The notes below the pieces were generated by a model. It worked only from the letters and a program-made list of their open reading frames with translations, had not been told where the DNA came from and did not search any database. A stretch of 64,000 nt of DNA, from contig JAZNAE010000091.1 in NCBI GenBank assembly GCA_045586385.1, positions 214,794 to 278,793 of the forward strand, read 5' to 3'. Shown piece by piece: positions 1 to 8,398 of the stretch (within the stretch, counting starts at the first letter, position 1; every line of letters begins with the position of its first letter). The stretch is from Suilimivivens sp045586385 (lineage in GTDB: Bacteria; Bacillota; Clostridia; Lachnospirales; Lachnospiraceae). The translations under genes and the position numbers were made by a program.

Positions 1-510
1 TTCTTCTTCCGTGACATCCTCAGTATCTTCATCACCCCGGATTCCAAACATCATTAGCACGGCCTTACACGTCATAAGCACAACCCATGTAATAGGGGTA
101 GCTACAGTCACAATATAATATACAGGATTCACACATGCATACGCCCACTTTTTTGCATATCGGGTTCCTAATTTTTTCGGCAACAAAATACCTAACGTCA
201 ATATTATGTACAGCATCAATACAACTGCCAAAACAAGCGTCAGACCTTCAAATTGGAAACTGTTAAATAAAATTCCACCCATTACCAAATTAAGGAGAGT
301 CACAATCAGTTGTAATGTATTTACATACTTATTCGGTCTAATTGCAATCTCATGTATTCTGAATGCTTTTTTATTGCCTGCATCCGCTGCTTCGGACAGT
401 TCCTTCACACTCAGTTCTCTGACTGCCGCTCCAAAACCATAAAATAATATGTCTGTAAGTATTAACAAGAAAAAAATTATATACCCGGCCGTAGGCCCAC
501 TTTCGTCCAT
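1..510 (-). CDS. CNNM/HlyC-CorC-type membrane protein, N-terminal part (cut by window edge)
   Basis: The minus strand reads open from an ATG at 510 to the window edge, giving 170 codons and no stop. The product has an N-terminal hydrophobic segment, then a short motif-bearing stretch (VRELSVKELSEAADAGNKKA) and two more hydrophobic segments around residues 70-150. This arrangement is that of the CNNM (DUF21) transmembrane domain, which in HlyC/CorC-family proteins precedes CBS and CorC-HlyC domains and is linked to divalent cation transport. Those cytoplasmic domains would lie beyond the left edge, so they cannot be checked. A purine-rich GGAGAT stands just upstream of the ATG. It follows ndoA by about 90 bp on the same strand and may share its transcript. 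The family call rests on the membrane pattern and is moderately sure. Confidence 0.65.
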   Translation of the reverse strand, partial: MDESGPTAGYIIFFLLILTDILFYGFGAAVRELSVKELSEAADAGNKKAFRIHEIAIRPNKYVNTLQLIVTLLNLVMGGILFNSFQFEGLTLVLAVVLMLYIILTLGILLPKKLGTRYAKKWAYACVNPVYYIVTVATPITWVVLMTCKAVLMMFGIRGDEDTEDVTEEE

Positions 511-603
511 TTTGATATCTCCTTTATCTTATTGCATATTTTTCAAAAAAACACCAATCTAAAATATATCATTTCCCGGCTTATACGTCAAGTTAACGCC
601 ACT

Positions 604-945
604 TTATGTAGTAAGCTCCAGACTGATTTTAAGCCCTATATTTACTTTTTCCATGATTTCATCATCCAAATGGCACACTTTATCTTTTAACCGTTTTTTG
701 TCGATGGTTCTAAGTTGTTCCAATAAAATAACAGAATCTTTTTCCATATCATATTTTCCCGCACTCAGTTCAATATGCGTAGGTAATTTTGCTTTATTCA
801 TCTTTGAGGTAATGGCTGCACATATAACAGTAGGACTATGTCTGTTTCCAACATCATTTTGTACAATTAATACCGGTCTGATACCGCCTTGTTCGGAGCC
901 GATAACAGGACGTAAGTCCGCATAGTATATATCCCCTCTTTTCAT
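604..945 (-). CDS. ndoA: MazF/PemK-type endoribonuclease toxin (EndoA)
   Basis: The 113-residue protein has the MazF/PemK fold signature. It opens MKRGDIYYADLRPVIGSEQGG, followed by RPVLIVQNDVGN, the PTVICAAIT strand and the late VILLEQLRTIDKKRL motif. The conserved Arg of the GxRPV segment and the Thr in the AAITSK strand, which form the active site in EndoA of Bacillus subtilis, are both present. These enzymes cleave single-stranded RNA at short motifs and are held in check by a small AbrB-like or RHH antitoxin. In B. subtilis the order is alr-ndoAI-ndoA; here alr is directly upstream but the 109 bp between them carry no antitoxin reading frame. The start ATG has GAAGGGTG upstream. Function as an RNase is strongly supported by family; its control here is unclear. 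Confidence 0.9.
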   Translation of the reverse strand: MKRGDIYYADLRPVIGSEQGGIRPVLIVQNDVGNRHSPTVICAAITSKMNKAKLPTHIELSAGKYDMEKDSVILLEQLRTIDKKRLKDKVCHLDDEIMEKVNIGLKISLELTT

Positions 946-1054
946 TTTTCACACACCCTTCATTCCAACAGGATATCAGTCATCGAAAAACTTTTGTTTT
1001 CCGTTCTTCTCAAAATGTAGTATAACCGTATTGTCAGAAGGTATTCAAAAGGCT

Positions 1055-2227
1055 CTAAAAATCCTTATAAAAATTTCCGTCTTTGTCAAACACTCTGGGT
1101 ACTCTTTTTCCTAAATCACATGCTAATTCATAATGGAATCTGCCTGATAATTCACCAAGTCTCTCCATTGTAATGCATTCGCCACCATCTCTTCCTATCA
1201 GCGTAACGCGTTCCCCTTCCTTTGCTTCCTGAATATCTGTCACATCCACCATAAACTGATCCATACAAACTCTTCCAATTATGGGCGCTTTTTTTCCACA
1301 AATAAGAACATATCCGATATTAGAAAGTGCTCTTGGATAACCATCTCCATAACCAACCGGAATTGTCGCCACACGCACAGTTTTATCAGCAACGTAAGTA
1401 CCACCATAACTAACCGGCGTACCGGGCTTTATTTCCTTACAATATACAATATGGCTATACAGCGACAAGACCGGTTTAAGTGCAACAATATCCCTGTTCA
1501 CCTCATCAGACGGCATAATACCATACAAAGCAATTCCGGCACGCACTACGTCCATATTTGCCTCAGGAATTTCAATAATTCCTGCACTGTGTGAGCAGTG
1601 TTTAATCGGAATTTGTTTTTTAATAGTGTTCTCTGCCTTCATAACAAATTCTTTAAATGTATGAAGCTGCTTATTTGTAAAAGTTTTATCTTTTTCATCA
1701 CCTCTTGCAAAATGCGTGAAAATCCCTTCTACCTCTATGCCTTCTGTCTCATACGCCTCTTTGATAAACATCATGCCATTTTCATCAGGTAAAATACCGA
1801 TACGACTCATACCTGTATCAACTTTGATATGAACAAGTGCTTTACGATACACACCTTTTTGTTTCAAATGTTTTACCGCCTCTGATAGTTCTTTTAAGGT
1901 GTCTCTTCGAAATACAGTTATTCTCACATCTTGTGCAATCAATTCTTCGTAACATCCCGGAAATGTATATCCCAAAATTAATATTGGCTTTTGGATTCCT
2001 GCAACGCGAAGCTCCATAGCTTCCTCTGCCGTAGCAACCGCGAAACCAAATAAAAAATCCATCTCTTCCAGTTCTTTTGCTATCGGTACCGCACCATGCC
2101 CATAAGCATCCGCTTTTATTACAGCAATGATTTTCGTCTCTTCAGCAATATTTTTTTTCATATTAACTATATTTTCTTTTACAGCATCCAAATCAATATG
2201 TGCATAAACCCTTTTATGTCTTTCCAT
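1055..2227 (-). CDS. alr: alanine racemase
   Basis: PLP-dependent racemase that interconverts L- and D-alanine for peptidoglycan. The 390 residues match the normal family length. The PLP-lysine motif AVIKADAYGHGA sits near residue 38 at the end of the first strand of the TIM barrel, and the second catalytic residue is the Tyr in the PVSYGGTYV segment in the C-terminal beta domain. GRVCMDQFMVDVTD is another hallmark of the family. It starts 3 bp after the nnr stop, so the two are translated from one message, and ndoA follows 109 bp downstream. The nnr-alr-ndoA order is common in Firmicutes. Nothing odd was seen in the sequence. Confidence 0.97.
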   Translation of the reverse strand: MERHKRVYAHIDLDAVKENIVNMKKNIAEETKIIAVIKADAYGHGAVPIAKELEEMDFLFGFAVATAEEAMELRVAGIQKPILILGYTFPGCYEELIAQDVRITVFRRDTLKELSEAVKHLKQKGVYRKALVHIKVDTGMSRIGILPDENGMMFIKEAYETEGIEVEGIFTHFARGDEKDKTFTNKQLHTFKEFVMKAENTIKKQIPIKHCSHSAGIIEIPEANMDVVRAGIALYGIMPSDEVNRDIVALKPVLSLYSHIVYCKEIKPGTPVSYGGTYVADKTVRVATIPVGYGDGYPRALSNIGYVLICGKKAPIIGRVCMDQFMVDVTDIQEAKEGERVTLIGRDGGECITMERLGELSGRFHYELACDLGKRVPRVFDKDGNFYKDF

Positions 2228-2230
2228 TGA

Positions 2231-3760
2231 TTAATTCCTCTTTTCTTCCATCTCGCCTAATATATCAAATAGTCCGTCTAAAATATCCGAAGTCATCATT
2301 CCATATCGGCTTTTTGTCTCTGCCGCTTTATCTCCGGCAGCTGCATGCAGTAGCACTCCGCATTTTGCAGCCTGAAAACCGGTAAGTCCTTGTGCTGCGA
2401 GACCGCCGATGATACCGGCAAGGACATCTCCGCTTCCGGCAACAGCCATACCATCATTTCCGATGTGATTTATATACATCGTATCTTCACCTTGCTCTGC
2501 CACGATTGTAGATGCATCTTTTCCTACCATCACACAGCCGTATCTTTCGGCAAGACTCTTGACATGCTTTTTGACATCAGATTTATACTCATCCATTGTG
2601 ACATTGGCTAATCTGACAAATTCTCCCGGATGGGGCGTCATAATGATTTTATTTTTCTCATAAGAAACAAGCTCTTTTATCAGTCTTTCATTTTCAGCTA
2701 TCAGATTTAGTGCATCAGCATCTAACACAAAAGGCTTACTTCCGTTCTCCAATAATATTTCTAAAATTTCTGAAGAAATATTATTTTTCCCGATTCCCGG
2801 TCCCGCAACAAGCACATCTGCCCATGAAACCGCTGCGAGCAATTTATCCCTTTCGGGTTCATTTTCATATACACAAAGCATTGCTTCCGGCAATACTTTA
2901 TATAACGTTTCCTTATTTTCTTCCGGTGCAATTATTTTAAGCATCCCTGCGCCGGATGATAAGACAGCCTTTCCACACAAAATAGCAGCGCCACACATTT
3001 CTTTATTTCCTGCAAATAAAAGTACTTTTCCAAAGGTTCCTTTATTCCCGTCAGATGCTCTCCTTGGTAACCATCTCTTTAAATCTTCTGCATCTGCAGT
3101 TATAAAAGACGGCTTTTTCTGTGCAAAAGCCTTATGGGTAATCCCAATATTACACACCTTAAGTTTTCCTGTCAATTCTTTCCCCGGATATAAGTAATGA
3201 CCTATCTTGGCAAACTCAAAGGAAACTGTCACATCTGCTCTCACGGCACATCCCAACACTTTGCCGGTATCTGCACATACTCCGGATGGAATATCCACCG
3301 AAAAAATCTTTCCCTTCTTTTCTTTTAATGTATTCATTTCTTCAATAGCCCGCGCATAAACACCTGTCACGCTCCTTGATAAGCCGATTCCGAATAAACC
3401 GTCTATCATAATATCATATTCCTTTTCGGGCAATTTGCTAAGAATGGAAAACCCTATATTTTCAAGAATCTCTATCTGCTTATTTGTTTCTATACTAACC
3501 TTTGTTTTGTCTCCCGGCATGTAAAAGGTCACTTGCATTCCTCTTTCGGTCAAAATTCTGCCTATTGCAAGCGCATCTCCGCCGTTATTCCCACATCCTG
3601 CAAACACAACAACTTCATCCTCCTTAGAGGATTCTTCTAATATTACCCTTGCCATCTCTATTGCGGCACGTTCCATCAGCAAAAGCGACGGAATGCCGAT
3701 TTCATTTATGGTGTAATTGTCATAATATTTCATTTCATCGGATGATACCACGTATTGCAT
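2231..3760 (-). CDS. nnr: bifunctional NAD(P)H-hydrate epimerase / ADP-dependent dehydratase
   Basis: A metabolite-repair enzyme restoring NAD(P)H from its hydrated form NAD(P)HX. Residues 1 to about 215 form the YjeF_N epimerase domain with GCGNNGGDALAIGR, and residues about 225-505 form the ribokinase-like dehydratase domain with the AGSGDVLAGIIGGLAAQG motif. The length of 509 fits a fused protein of the E. coli YjeF type. The ATG at 3760 has a GTGAGGTG site upstream. A terminator-like hairpin ends only about 28 nt before this start, so expression either depends on readthrough from rex and the coiled-coil gene or on an unseen promoter. alr follows after 3 bp. Confidence 0.95.
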   Translation of the reverse strand: MQYVVSSDEMKYYDNYTINEIGIPSLLLMERAAIEMARVILEESSKEDEVVVFAGCGNNGGDALAIGRILTERGMQVTFYMPGDKTKVSIETNKQIEILENIGFSILSKLPEKEYDIMIDGLFGIGLSRSVTGVYARAIEEMNTLKEKKGKIFSVDIPSGVCADTGKVLGCAVRADVTVSFEFAKIGHYLYPGKELTGKLKVCNIGITHKAFAQKKPSFITADAEDLKRWLPRRASDGNKGTFGKVLLFAGNKEMCGAAILCGKAVLSSGAGMLKIIAPEENKETLYKVLPEAMLCVYENEPERDKLLAAVSWADVLVAGPGIGKNNISSEILEILLENGSKPFVLDADALNLIAENERLIKELVSYEKNKIIMTPHPGEFVRLANVTMDEYKSDVKKHVKSLAERYGCVMVGKDASTIVAEQGEDTMYINHIGNDGMAVAGSGDVLAGIIGGLAAQGLTGFQAAKCGVLLHAAAGDKAAETKSRYGMMTSDILDGLFDILGEMEEKRN

Positions 3761-3781
3761 AAGAACACCTCACAGCTTTTA

Positions 3782-3809
3782 ATAACAAAGAGTCCGTATT
3801 ACGGACTCT
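3782..3809 (-). terminator. hairpin terminator after the coiled-coil gene
   Basis: An 8-bp perfect stem (AGAGTCCG/CGGACTCT, 5-nt loop) lies directly after the stop codon of the 3810-4421 gene. On the minus strand it is followed by a short T-rich run (TTGTTATT). It stands just upstream of nnr, so it could act as an attenuator rather than a full stop. Confidence 0.65.
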
Positions 3810-4421
3810 CTAGTCATCCTTTTTTAAATATTGTACATCAAACATATCAATTACATCTGCTCCGAATATATCGTGCATATAAGAATATAACTCCTGATTC
3901 ATATATTCCTGTTCTTGTTTTTGAATCAGACGCTCTTTTAATTCCACCCTTATTCTTGTAATCCATTCTGTGGTTTCATCAATTTCTTTCTTATTCTTCT
4001 TTAACGTCTCATAACAAATTTCCATGGTTAATAACATCAGTTTCTTATTAACCTCATCTATCTGTGCCGGCAATTCAAGCAAAATGTCTTCACATTCTTC
4101 TATCTTTTCATTACATTCATTAATTAACCGCTTGTTTTCGTCCTGCTTCTCCTGTGCCTTTTTGTCTTTTCCACTTGAAGCACTATCAGCATTTTCTACA
4201 ATTTCTGCCATCAGTTTCTTTTTTAATTTTTTTATATTTTTAATATCCTGATTGGCTTTCCCTTGTAACTTTAACAGTTCATTCAACTCTTCTTCAAGTT
4301 TCAAAACTTGTCTGTTTGGTTTCTTTTGCGTGAAGAGTTTATGCCATTTATTATCTAATGTCAATATAGGAATTTTTTTCTTATTTATGACTTCTTTAAA
4401 AACCTCATCCGATTTTGACAT
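3810..4421 (-). CDS. uncharacterised coiled-coil protein
   Basis: A 203-residue, highly charged protein without signal peptide or membrane segment. Residues about 38-75 (Lys/Glu/Leu heptads around LEEELNELLKLQGK) and about 90-175 look like long helical coiled coils, separated by a Ser/Lys-rich hinge (ADSASSGKDKKAQEK). No enzymatic motif is visible and I do not recognise a named family; it resembles conserved hypothetical cytosolic proteins of Lachnospiraceae. It starts 14 bp after the rex stop and has a strong GGGGGA site before the ATG, so it is cotranscribed with rex. That position suggests a housekeeping or redox-linked context but does not define a function. Confidence 0.8.
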   Translation of the reverse strand: MSKSDEVFKEVINKKKIPILTLDNKWHKLFTQKKPNRQVLKLEEELNELLKLQGKANQDIKNIKKLKKKLMAEIVENADSASSGKDKKAQEKQDENKRLINECNEKIEECEDILLELPAQIDEVNKKLMLLTMEICYETLKKNKKEIDETTEWITRIRVELKERLIQKQEQEYMNQELYSYMHDIFGADVIDMFDVQYLKKDD

Positions 4422-4435
4422 CGTCTTCCCCCTAT

Positions 4436-5083
4436 CTACTGTACATTATTTTCCTCTTCATATCGGTTAATGTTATAAGTAAGCTTCATTAAACTATCTG
4501 ATAAATGTACATTTTCAACCTGAATTCTTTTAGGTACGTTCAAATCTACATGTGCAAAATTCCAAAAGCCCTTAATCCCATCCTTAACTAACTGCTCTGC
4601 AACTGCAACCGCACTGGTTTTAGGAATAGTAAGTACAGCAATATCAATATCATTCTCCCTGACAAACTCCTGCAATTCCTCCATAGGCTTTACCTCCATA
4701 TCACGGATTTTCTTCCCATGTAATGCTGGATTATTGTCAAATATGCCTTTAAACAAAAAACCACGTCTCTCAAAGTTCATATAATTTGCAAGTGCCTGTC
4801 CCAAATTACCTGCTCCTACAATAATCAAATTGTGTTTTTTATCAAGCCCCAGTATTTTTCCAATTTCTTCATATAAATATTCAACTTTATATCCGTATCC
4901 CTGCTGTCCGAAACCACCAAAATTATTAAAGTCCTGTCTGATTTGGGAAGCAGTTACTTTCATGATATCACTCAGTTCCTGTGAAGAAATTCTTTCAATT
5001 CCTTCGTCTTTTAACTCCCCTAAATATCTGAAGTATCTTGGCAGTCTGCCAATCACCGCCTGTGAGATTTCTTTACCTTCCAT
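4436..5083 (-). CDS. rex: redox-sensing transcriptional repressor Rex
   Basis: Rex senses the NADH/NAD+ ratio and represses fermentation and electron-transfer genes. The 215 residues contain an N-terminal winged helix (residues about 1-80, with SSQELSDIMKVTASQIRQDF and the NNFGGFGQQGYGY wing) and a Rossmann domain with the NAD-binding VGAGNLGQALANY motif near residue 90. A C-terminal helix completes the domain-swapped dimer as in known Rex proteins. The gene heads a minus-strand unit with the coiled-coil gene, and is read from a promoter that sits back-to-back with that of the ABC-F gene. I could not find a convincing TTGTTAA-type Rex operator in this promoter, so autoregulation is not shown. 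Confidence 0.96.
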   Translation of the reverse strand: MEGKEISQAVIGRLPRYFRYLGELKDEGIERISSQELSDIMKVTASQIRQDFNNFGGFGQQGYGYKVEYLYEEIGKILGLDKKHNLIIVGAGNLGQALANYMNFERRGFLFKGIFDNNPALHGKKIRDMEVKPMEELQEFVRENDIDIAVLTIPKTSAVAVAEQLVKDGIKGFWNFAHVDLNVPKRIQVENVHLSDSLMKLTYNINRYEEENNVQ

Positions 5084-5140
5084 TTTATTACCCCTTACAA
5101 CGCCGCACTGCGCCGTTTGTTTTTCATTTTATACATTTAT

Positions 5141-5202
5141 ATGATATAACACTGTTAAATTAATGTCAATCAATTGACATTCTGTTTTCATGCTTGTAAA
5201 CT
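5141..5202. promoter_or_regulatory. back-to-back promoters for rex (minus) and the ABC-F gene (plus)
   Basis: On the minus strand TTGACA (5164-5169) is 17 bp from TATCAT (5141-5146). On the plus strand TTGACA (5174-5179) is 17 bp from TAAACT (5197-5202). The two -35 boxes face away from each other with 4 bp between them and together form a 20-bp inverted repeat (5162-5181) with 9-bp arms and a 2-nt centre. Confidence 0.75.
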
Positions 5203-5235
5203 GAAAAAAGAATGATTTTTTAAGGGTGAATAATT

Positions 5236-7152
5236 ATGATTTTATCTTGTCAAAATGTATCAAAAGCATTTCATGAAAAATCTATATTAAAAGATATTTC
5301 TTTTCATATTGAAGATTATGATAAAGCTGCCATTGTAGGTATTAACGGCGTTGGAAAAACCACTCTTCTTCGCATTATCGTGGGTGAACTTAATGCCGAT
5401 GACGGCATCGTAACTTTATCAAAAGGAAAGACTATGGGTTACCTTGCCCAAAACCAGGCTGTAAACAGTGATAATACTATTTACGATGAACTTCTCAGTG
5501 TAAAGGCTGACATCATTGCACTTGAAAAACAAATTCGTGAAACGGAAGTTTCCATGAAAGGGAAAGACGGTGATGAACTTGCCAGACTTATGGAAAGTTA
5601 CACGCGTCTTACACAGGCTTTTGAACTTGCAAACGGCTACGCGTATAAAAGCGAATTGACCGGTGTCTTAAAAGGTCTTGGATTTATGGAAGAAGAGTTT
5701 TCAAAATCCATATCTACCCTTTCCGGTGGTCAAAAAACCCGCGTGGCACTGGGTAAACTTTTGCTCCAAAAACCGGATTTGATTATTTTGGATGAGCCTA
5801 CCAACCACTTGGATTTAAACTCAATCACATGGCTGGAAACCTATCTTTTGAATTATAAAGGTGCTGTGATTATTGTATCTCACGACCGTTATTTCCTTGA
5901 CCGTATTGCCAATAAAGTAATTGAAATTGATCAAACTAAAGCCACTGTATTTCAGGGAAATTATTCTGACTATGCCGTTAAAAAAGAACAATTACGCACG
6001 GCTGCTTTGAATGCCTACTTAAATCAACAGCGGGAAATCAAGCATCAGGAAGACGTAATTGAAAAACTCCGTTCCTTCAACCGTGAAAAATCTATTAAAC
6101 GTGCGGAAAGCCGTGTAAAAGCACTGGATAAAATTGAAGTTTTGGAAAAGCCTACGGAAGCAAAAAGCGAAATTCATATGACGCTGGTTCCCAAATATCA
6201 AAGTGGAAATGATGTGTTACATATAGAAAATTTGTCGAAATCTTTTGATTCCCTATCCTTATTTAAAAATTTAGATATGGACATCAAACGTGGGGAACAT
6301 GTTGCCATTATTGGCGATAACGGCACCGGCAAAACAACAATATTAAAAATCATTAACAACCTGCTTCCTGCCGACTGTGGAAAAATCACCTTGGGAAGCA
6401 ATGTAAACATCGGTTATTATGATCAGGAGCACCATGTACTTCATCCTGACAAAACATTGTTTGATGAAATATCTGATGAATATCCTACCCTAAACAATAC
6501 AGAAATCCGGAATACCCTTGCTGCTTTCCTCTTTACGGGAGATGATGTATTTAAGCAAATTAAGAATTTAAGCGGCGGCGAGCGGGGACGTGTTTCCCTT
6601 GCAAAGTTGATGCTCTCTGAGTCCAATTTCCTTATTTTGGACGAGCCTACCAATCACCTTGACATAATGTCCAAGGAAATCTTGGAGGACGCCATCAACG
6701 CATATGAAGGAACCGTTCTTTACGTTTCCCATGACCGTTACTTTATCAACCGTACTGCAAGCCGTATTCTTGATTTAACAAACGGACAGTTAATCGGTTA
6801 TCTGGGTAATTATGATTATTATCTTGAAAAAAAAGAAACCCTCGAACAGAATTTGTTAAAGACAGATACCCCTACTGTCACAAACCAGGAACCCTTATCT
6901 GAGAACAAATTAGATTGGCAGGCGCAAAAGGAGTTGCAAGCCAAAAGGCGTAAACTGGAAAATGATTTAAAAAAATGTGAGGAAGAAATTACTGCATTGG
7001 AAGAGAGGGATGCTTACCTTGATGAACAGATGGCTCTTCCTGAAAACGCTACCAACTCAGTAAAACTACAAGAAATAGCAAATGAGAAAGAACAGATTAC
7101 TTCGAAATTAGAAAAATTATACGAAAAATGGGAAACGCTGGAAACCTCATAG
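5236..7152 (+). CDS. ABC-F family ATPase, YdiF-like
   Basis: A soluble tandem ABC ATPase of the ABC-F group, whose members act on the ribosome (translation factors or antibiotic protection) rather than transport. The 638 residues contain two complete cassettes: Walker A GINGVGKTT near residue 37 and GDNGTGKTT near residue 357, signatures LSGGQ and LSGGE, and Walker B DEPTNHLD in both. The inter-domain linker (about 240-325) is helical and basic, and residues about 555-638 form a Lys/Glu-rich coiled coil as in YdiF/Uup. No membrane segment exists. In B. subtilis ydiF also lies near rex, supporting orthology. No resistance specificity can be read from the sequence. Confidence 0.93.
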   Translation: MILSCQNVSKAFHEKSILKDISFHIEDYDKAAIVGINGVGKTTLLRIIVGELNADDGIVTLSKGKTMGYLAQNQAVNSDNTIYDELLSVKADIIALEKQIRETEVSMKGKDGDELARLMESYTRLTQAFELANGYAYKSELTGVLKGLGFMEEEFSKSISTLSGGQKTRVALGKLLLQKPDLIILDEPTNHLDLNSITWLETYLLNYKGAVIIVSHDRYFLDRIANKVIEIDQTKATVFQGNYSDYAVKKEQLRTAALNAYLNQQREIKHQEDVIEKLRSFNREKSIKRAESRVKALDKIEVLEKPTEAKSEIHMTLVPKYQSGNDVLHIENLSKSFDSLSLFKNLDMDIKRGEHVAIIGDNGTGKTTILKIINNLLPADCGKITLGSNVNIGYYDQEHHVLHPDKTLFDEISDEYPTLNNTEIRNTLAAFLFTGDDVFKQIKNLSGGERGRVSLAKLMLSESNFLILDEPTNHLDIMSKEILEDAINAYEGTVLYVSHDRYFINRTASRILDLTNGQLIGYLGNYDYYLEKKETLEQNLLKTDTPTVTNQEPLSENKLDWQAQKELQAKRRKLENDLKKCEEEITALEERDAYLDEQMALPENATNSVKLQEIANEKEQITSKLEKLYEKWETLETS

Positions 7153-7164
7153 GTCTCCAGCGTT
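7134..7164. terminator. convergent terminator between ABC-F and icd
   Basis: A 14-bp stem with one mismatch (AACGCTGGAAACCT against its partner, 3-nt loop) spans the ABC-F stop codon. It is followed by ATTTTCC on the plus strand and by a T5 run a few bases on from the stem on the minus strand, so it probably serves both genes. The last codons of the ABC-F gene form the left arm. Confidence 0.75.
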
Positions 7165-7171
7165 ATTTTCC

Positions 7172-8380
7172 TTATGAAAGGCTGTCAAAGGTATCTCTGA
7201 TCGCTTTAATAAATCCTTCACTGTTAAGCACGGTTACGTTCTCAAGAGAGGTAATCAGCGCAAGGTCTTTTGTCATCTTACCTTCTTCAATGGTCTGCAG
7301 GGTTGCTTTTTCCAATTTATCTGCAAAATCCATCAACTCTTTATTTCCATCCAGTTCACCACGCTTACGCAGTGCTCCTGTCCATGCAAAAATAGTTGCA
7401 ACAGAGTTGGTTGAAGTTTCTTCTCCTTTTAAATGCTTGTAATAATGTCTCTGCACTGTTCCGTGTGCCGCTTCATACTCAAATACACCTGTAGGAGAAA
7501 CCAGTACAGAAGTCATCATTGCAAGAGAACCGAAGGCTGATGAAACCATGTCACTCATTACATCACCGTCATAGTTCTTACACGCCCAAATAAATCCGCC
7601 TTCTGCCTTCATCACACGGGCAACTGCATCATCAATCAATGTATAGAAATACTCAATGCCTGCAACTTCAAATTTTTCTTTATATTCTGTATCATAGATT
7701 TCCTGAAAAATATCCTTGAAATTATGGTCATATTTCTTGGAAATGGTATCTTTTGTGGCAAACCATAAATCCTGTTTTGTATCAAGGGCATAATTGAAGC
7801 ATGCCTTTGCAAAACTGGTAATGGACTTGTCCGTATTATGTATTCCCTGAATAATACCGCTTCCTGTGAAATTATGGATTAATTCCCTGGTCTGTGTTCC
7901 GTCCTCTGCTGTAAATACAAGTTCTGCTTTTCCGGCTCCCGGTACCTTAATCTCCGTATTTTTATATACATCACCGTAAGCATGACGGGCAAGGGTAATG
8001 GGCTTCTTCCAATTCTTTACACAAGGTTCTATCCCTTTTACAATAATGGGAGCCCTAAATACGGTTCCGTCAAGTGCTGCACGGATTGTCCCATTGGGAC
8101 TCTTCCACATTTCTTTCAAGTTATACTCTGTCATTCTTGCCGCATTTGGTGTAATGGTTGCGCACTTAACTGCAACCCCGTATTTCTTTGTTGCTTCTGC
8201 ACTGTCGATAGTAACCTGATCATTGGTTTCGTTGCGGTACTCAAGACCAAGATCATAATATTCTGTCTTTAAATCAATATACGGCAGTAATAGCTCATCT
8301 TTAATCATTTTCCAGAGAATTCTGGTCATTTCGTCTCCATCCATTTCAACAAGGGGAGTTGTCATCTTAATCTTTTCCAC
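7172..8380 (-). CDS. icd: NADP-type isocitrate dehydrogenase (eukaryote-like subfamily)
   Basis: Oxidative decarboxylation of isocitrate to 2-oxoglutarate. The 402-residue sequence belongs to the dimeric IDH subfamily resembling mitochondrial enzymes: MTTPLVEMDGDEMTRILW at the start, substrate loop KSPNGTIRAALDGTVFR near residue 95, metal-binding YDGDVMSDMV, and the coenzyme segment AAHGTVQRHYYKHLKGE, whose Arg-His pattern favours NADP. It is the last gene of the Re-citrate synthase, GntR, icd unit, 18 bp after the regulator. Aconitase is not in the window. The grouping implies 2-oxoglutarate/glutamate synthesis via the oxidative TCA branch. Confidence 0.95.
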   Translation of the reverse strand: MEKIKMTTPLVEMDGDEMTRILWKMIKDELLLPYIDLKTEYYDLGLEYRNETNDQVTIDSAEATKKYGVAVKCATITPNAARMTEYNLKEMWKSPNGTIRAALDGTVFRAPIIVKGIEPCVKNWKKPITLARHAYGDVYKNTEIKVPGAGKAELVFTAEDGTQTRELIHNFTGSGIIQGIHNTDKSITSFAKACFNYALDTKQDLWFATKDTISKKYDHNFKDIFQEIYDTEYKEKFEVAGIEYFYTLIDDAVARVMKAEGGFIWACKNYDGDVMSDMVSSAFGSLAMMTSVLVSPTGVFEYEAAHGTVQRHYYKHLKGEETSTNSVATIFAWTGALRKRGELDGNKELMDFADKLEKATLQTIEEGKMTKDLALITSLENVTVLNSEGFIKAIRDTFDSLS

Positions 8381-8398
8381 GGTAACTTATTCCTTTCA

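Noticed and set aside
946..1054. A possible MazE/NdoAI antitoxin gene between alr and ndoA
   Set aside because: The gap has no start codon followed by a reading frame of useful length on the minus strand.
5100..5235. A Rex operator in the rex promoter
   Set aside because: Only a single TGTTAA half-site is visible; no TTGTTAA-N4-TTAACAA or TTGTGA-type palindrome was found.
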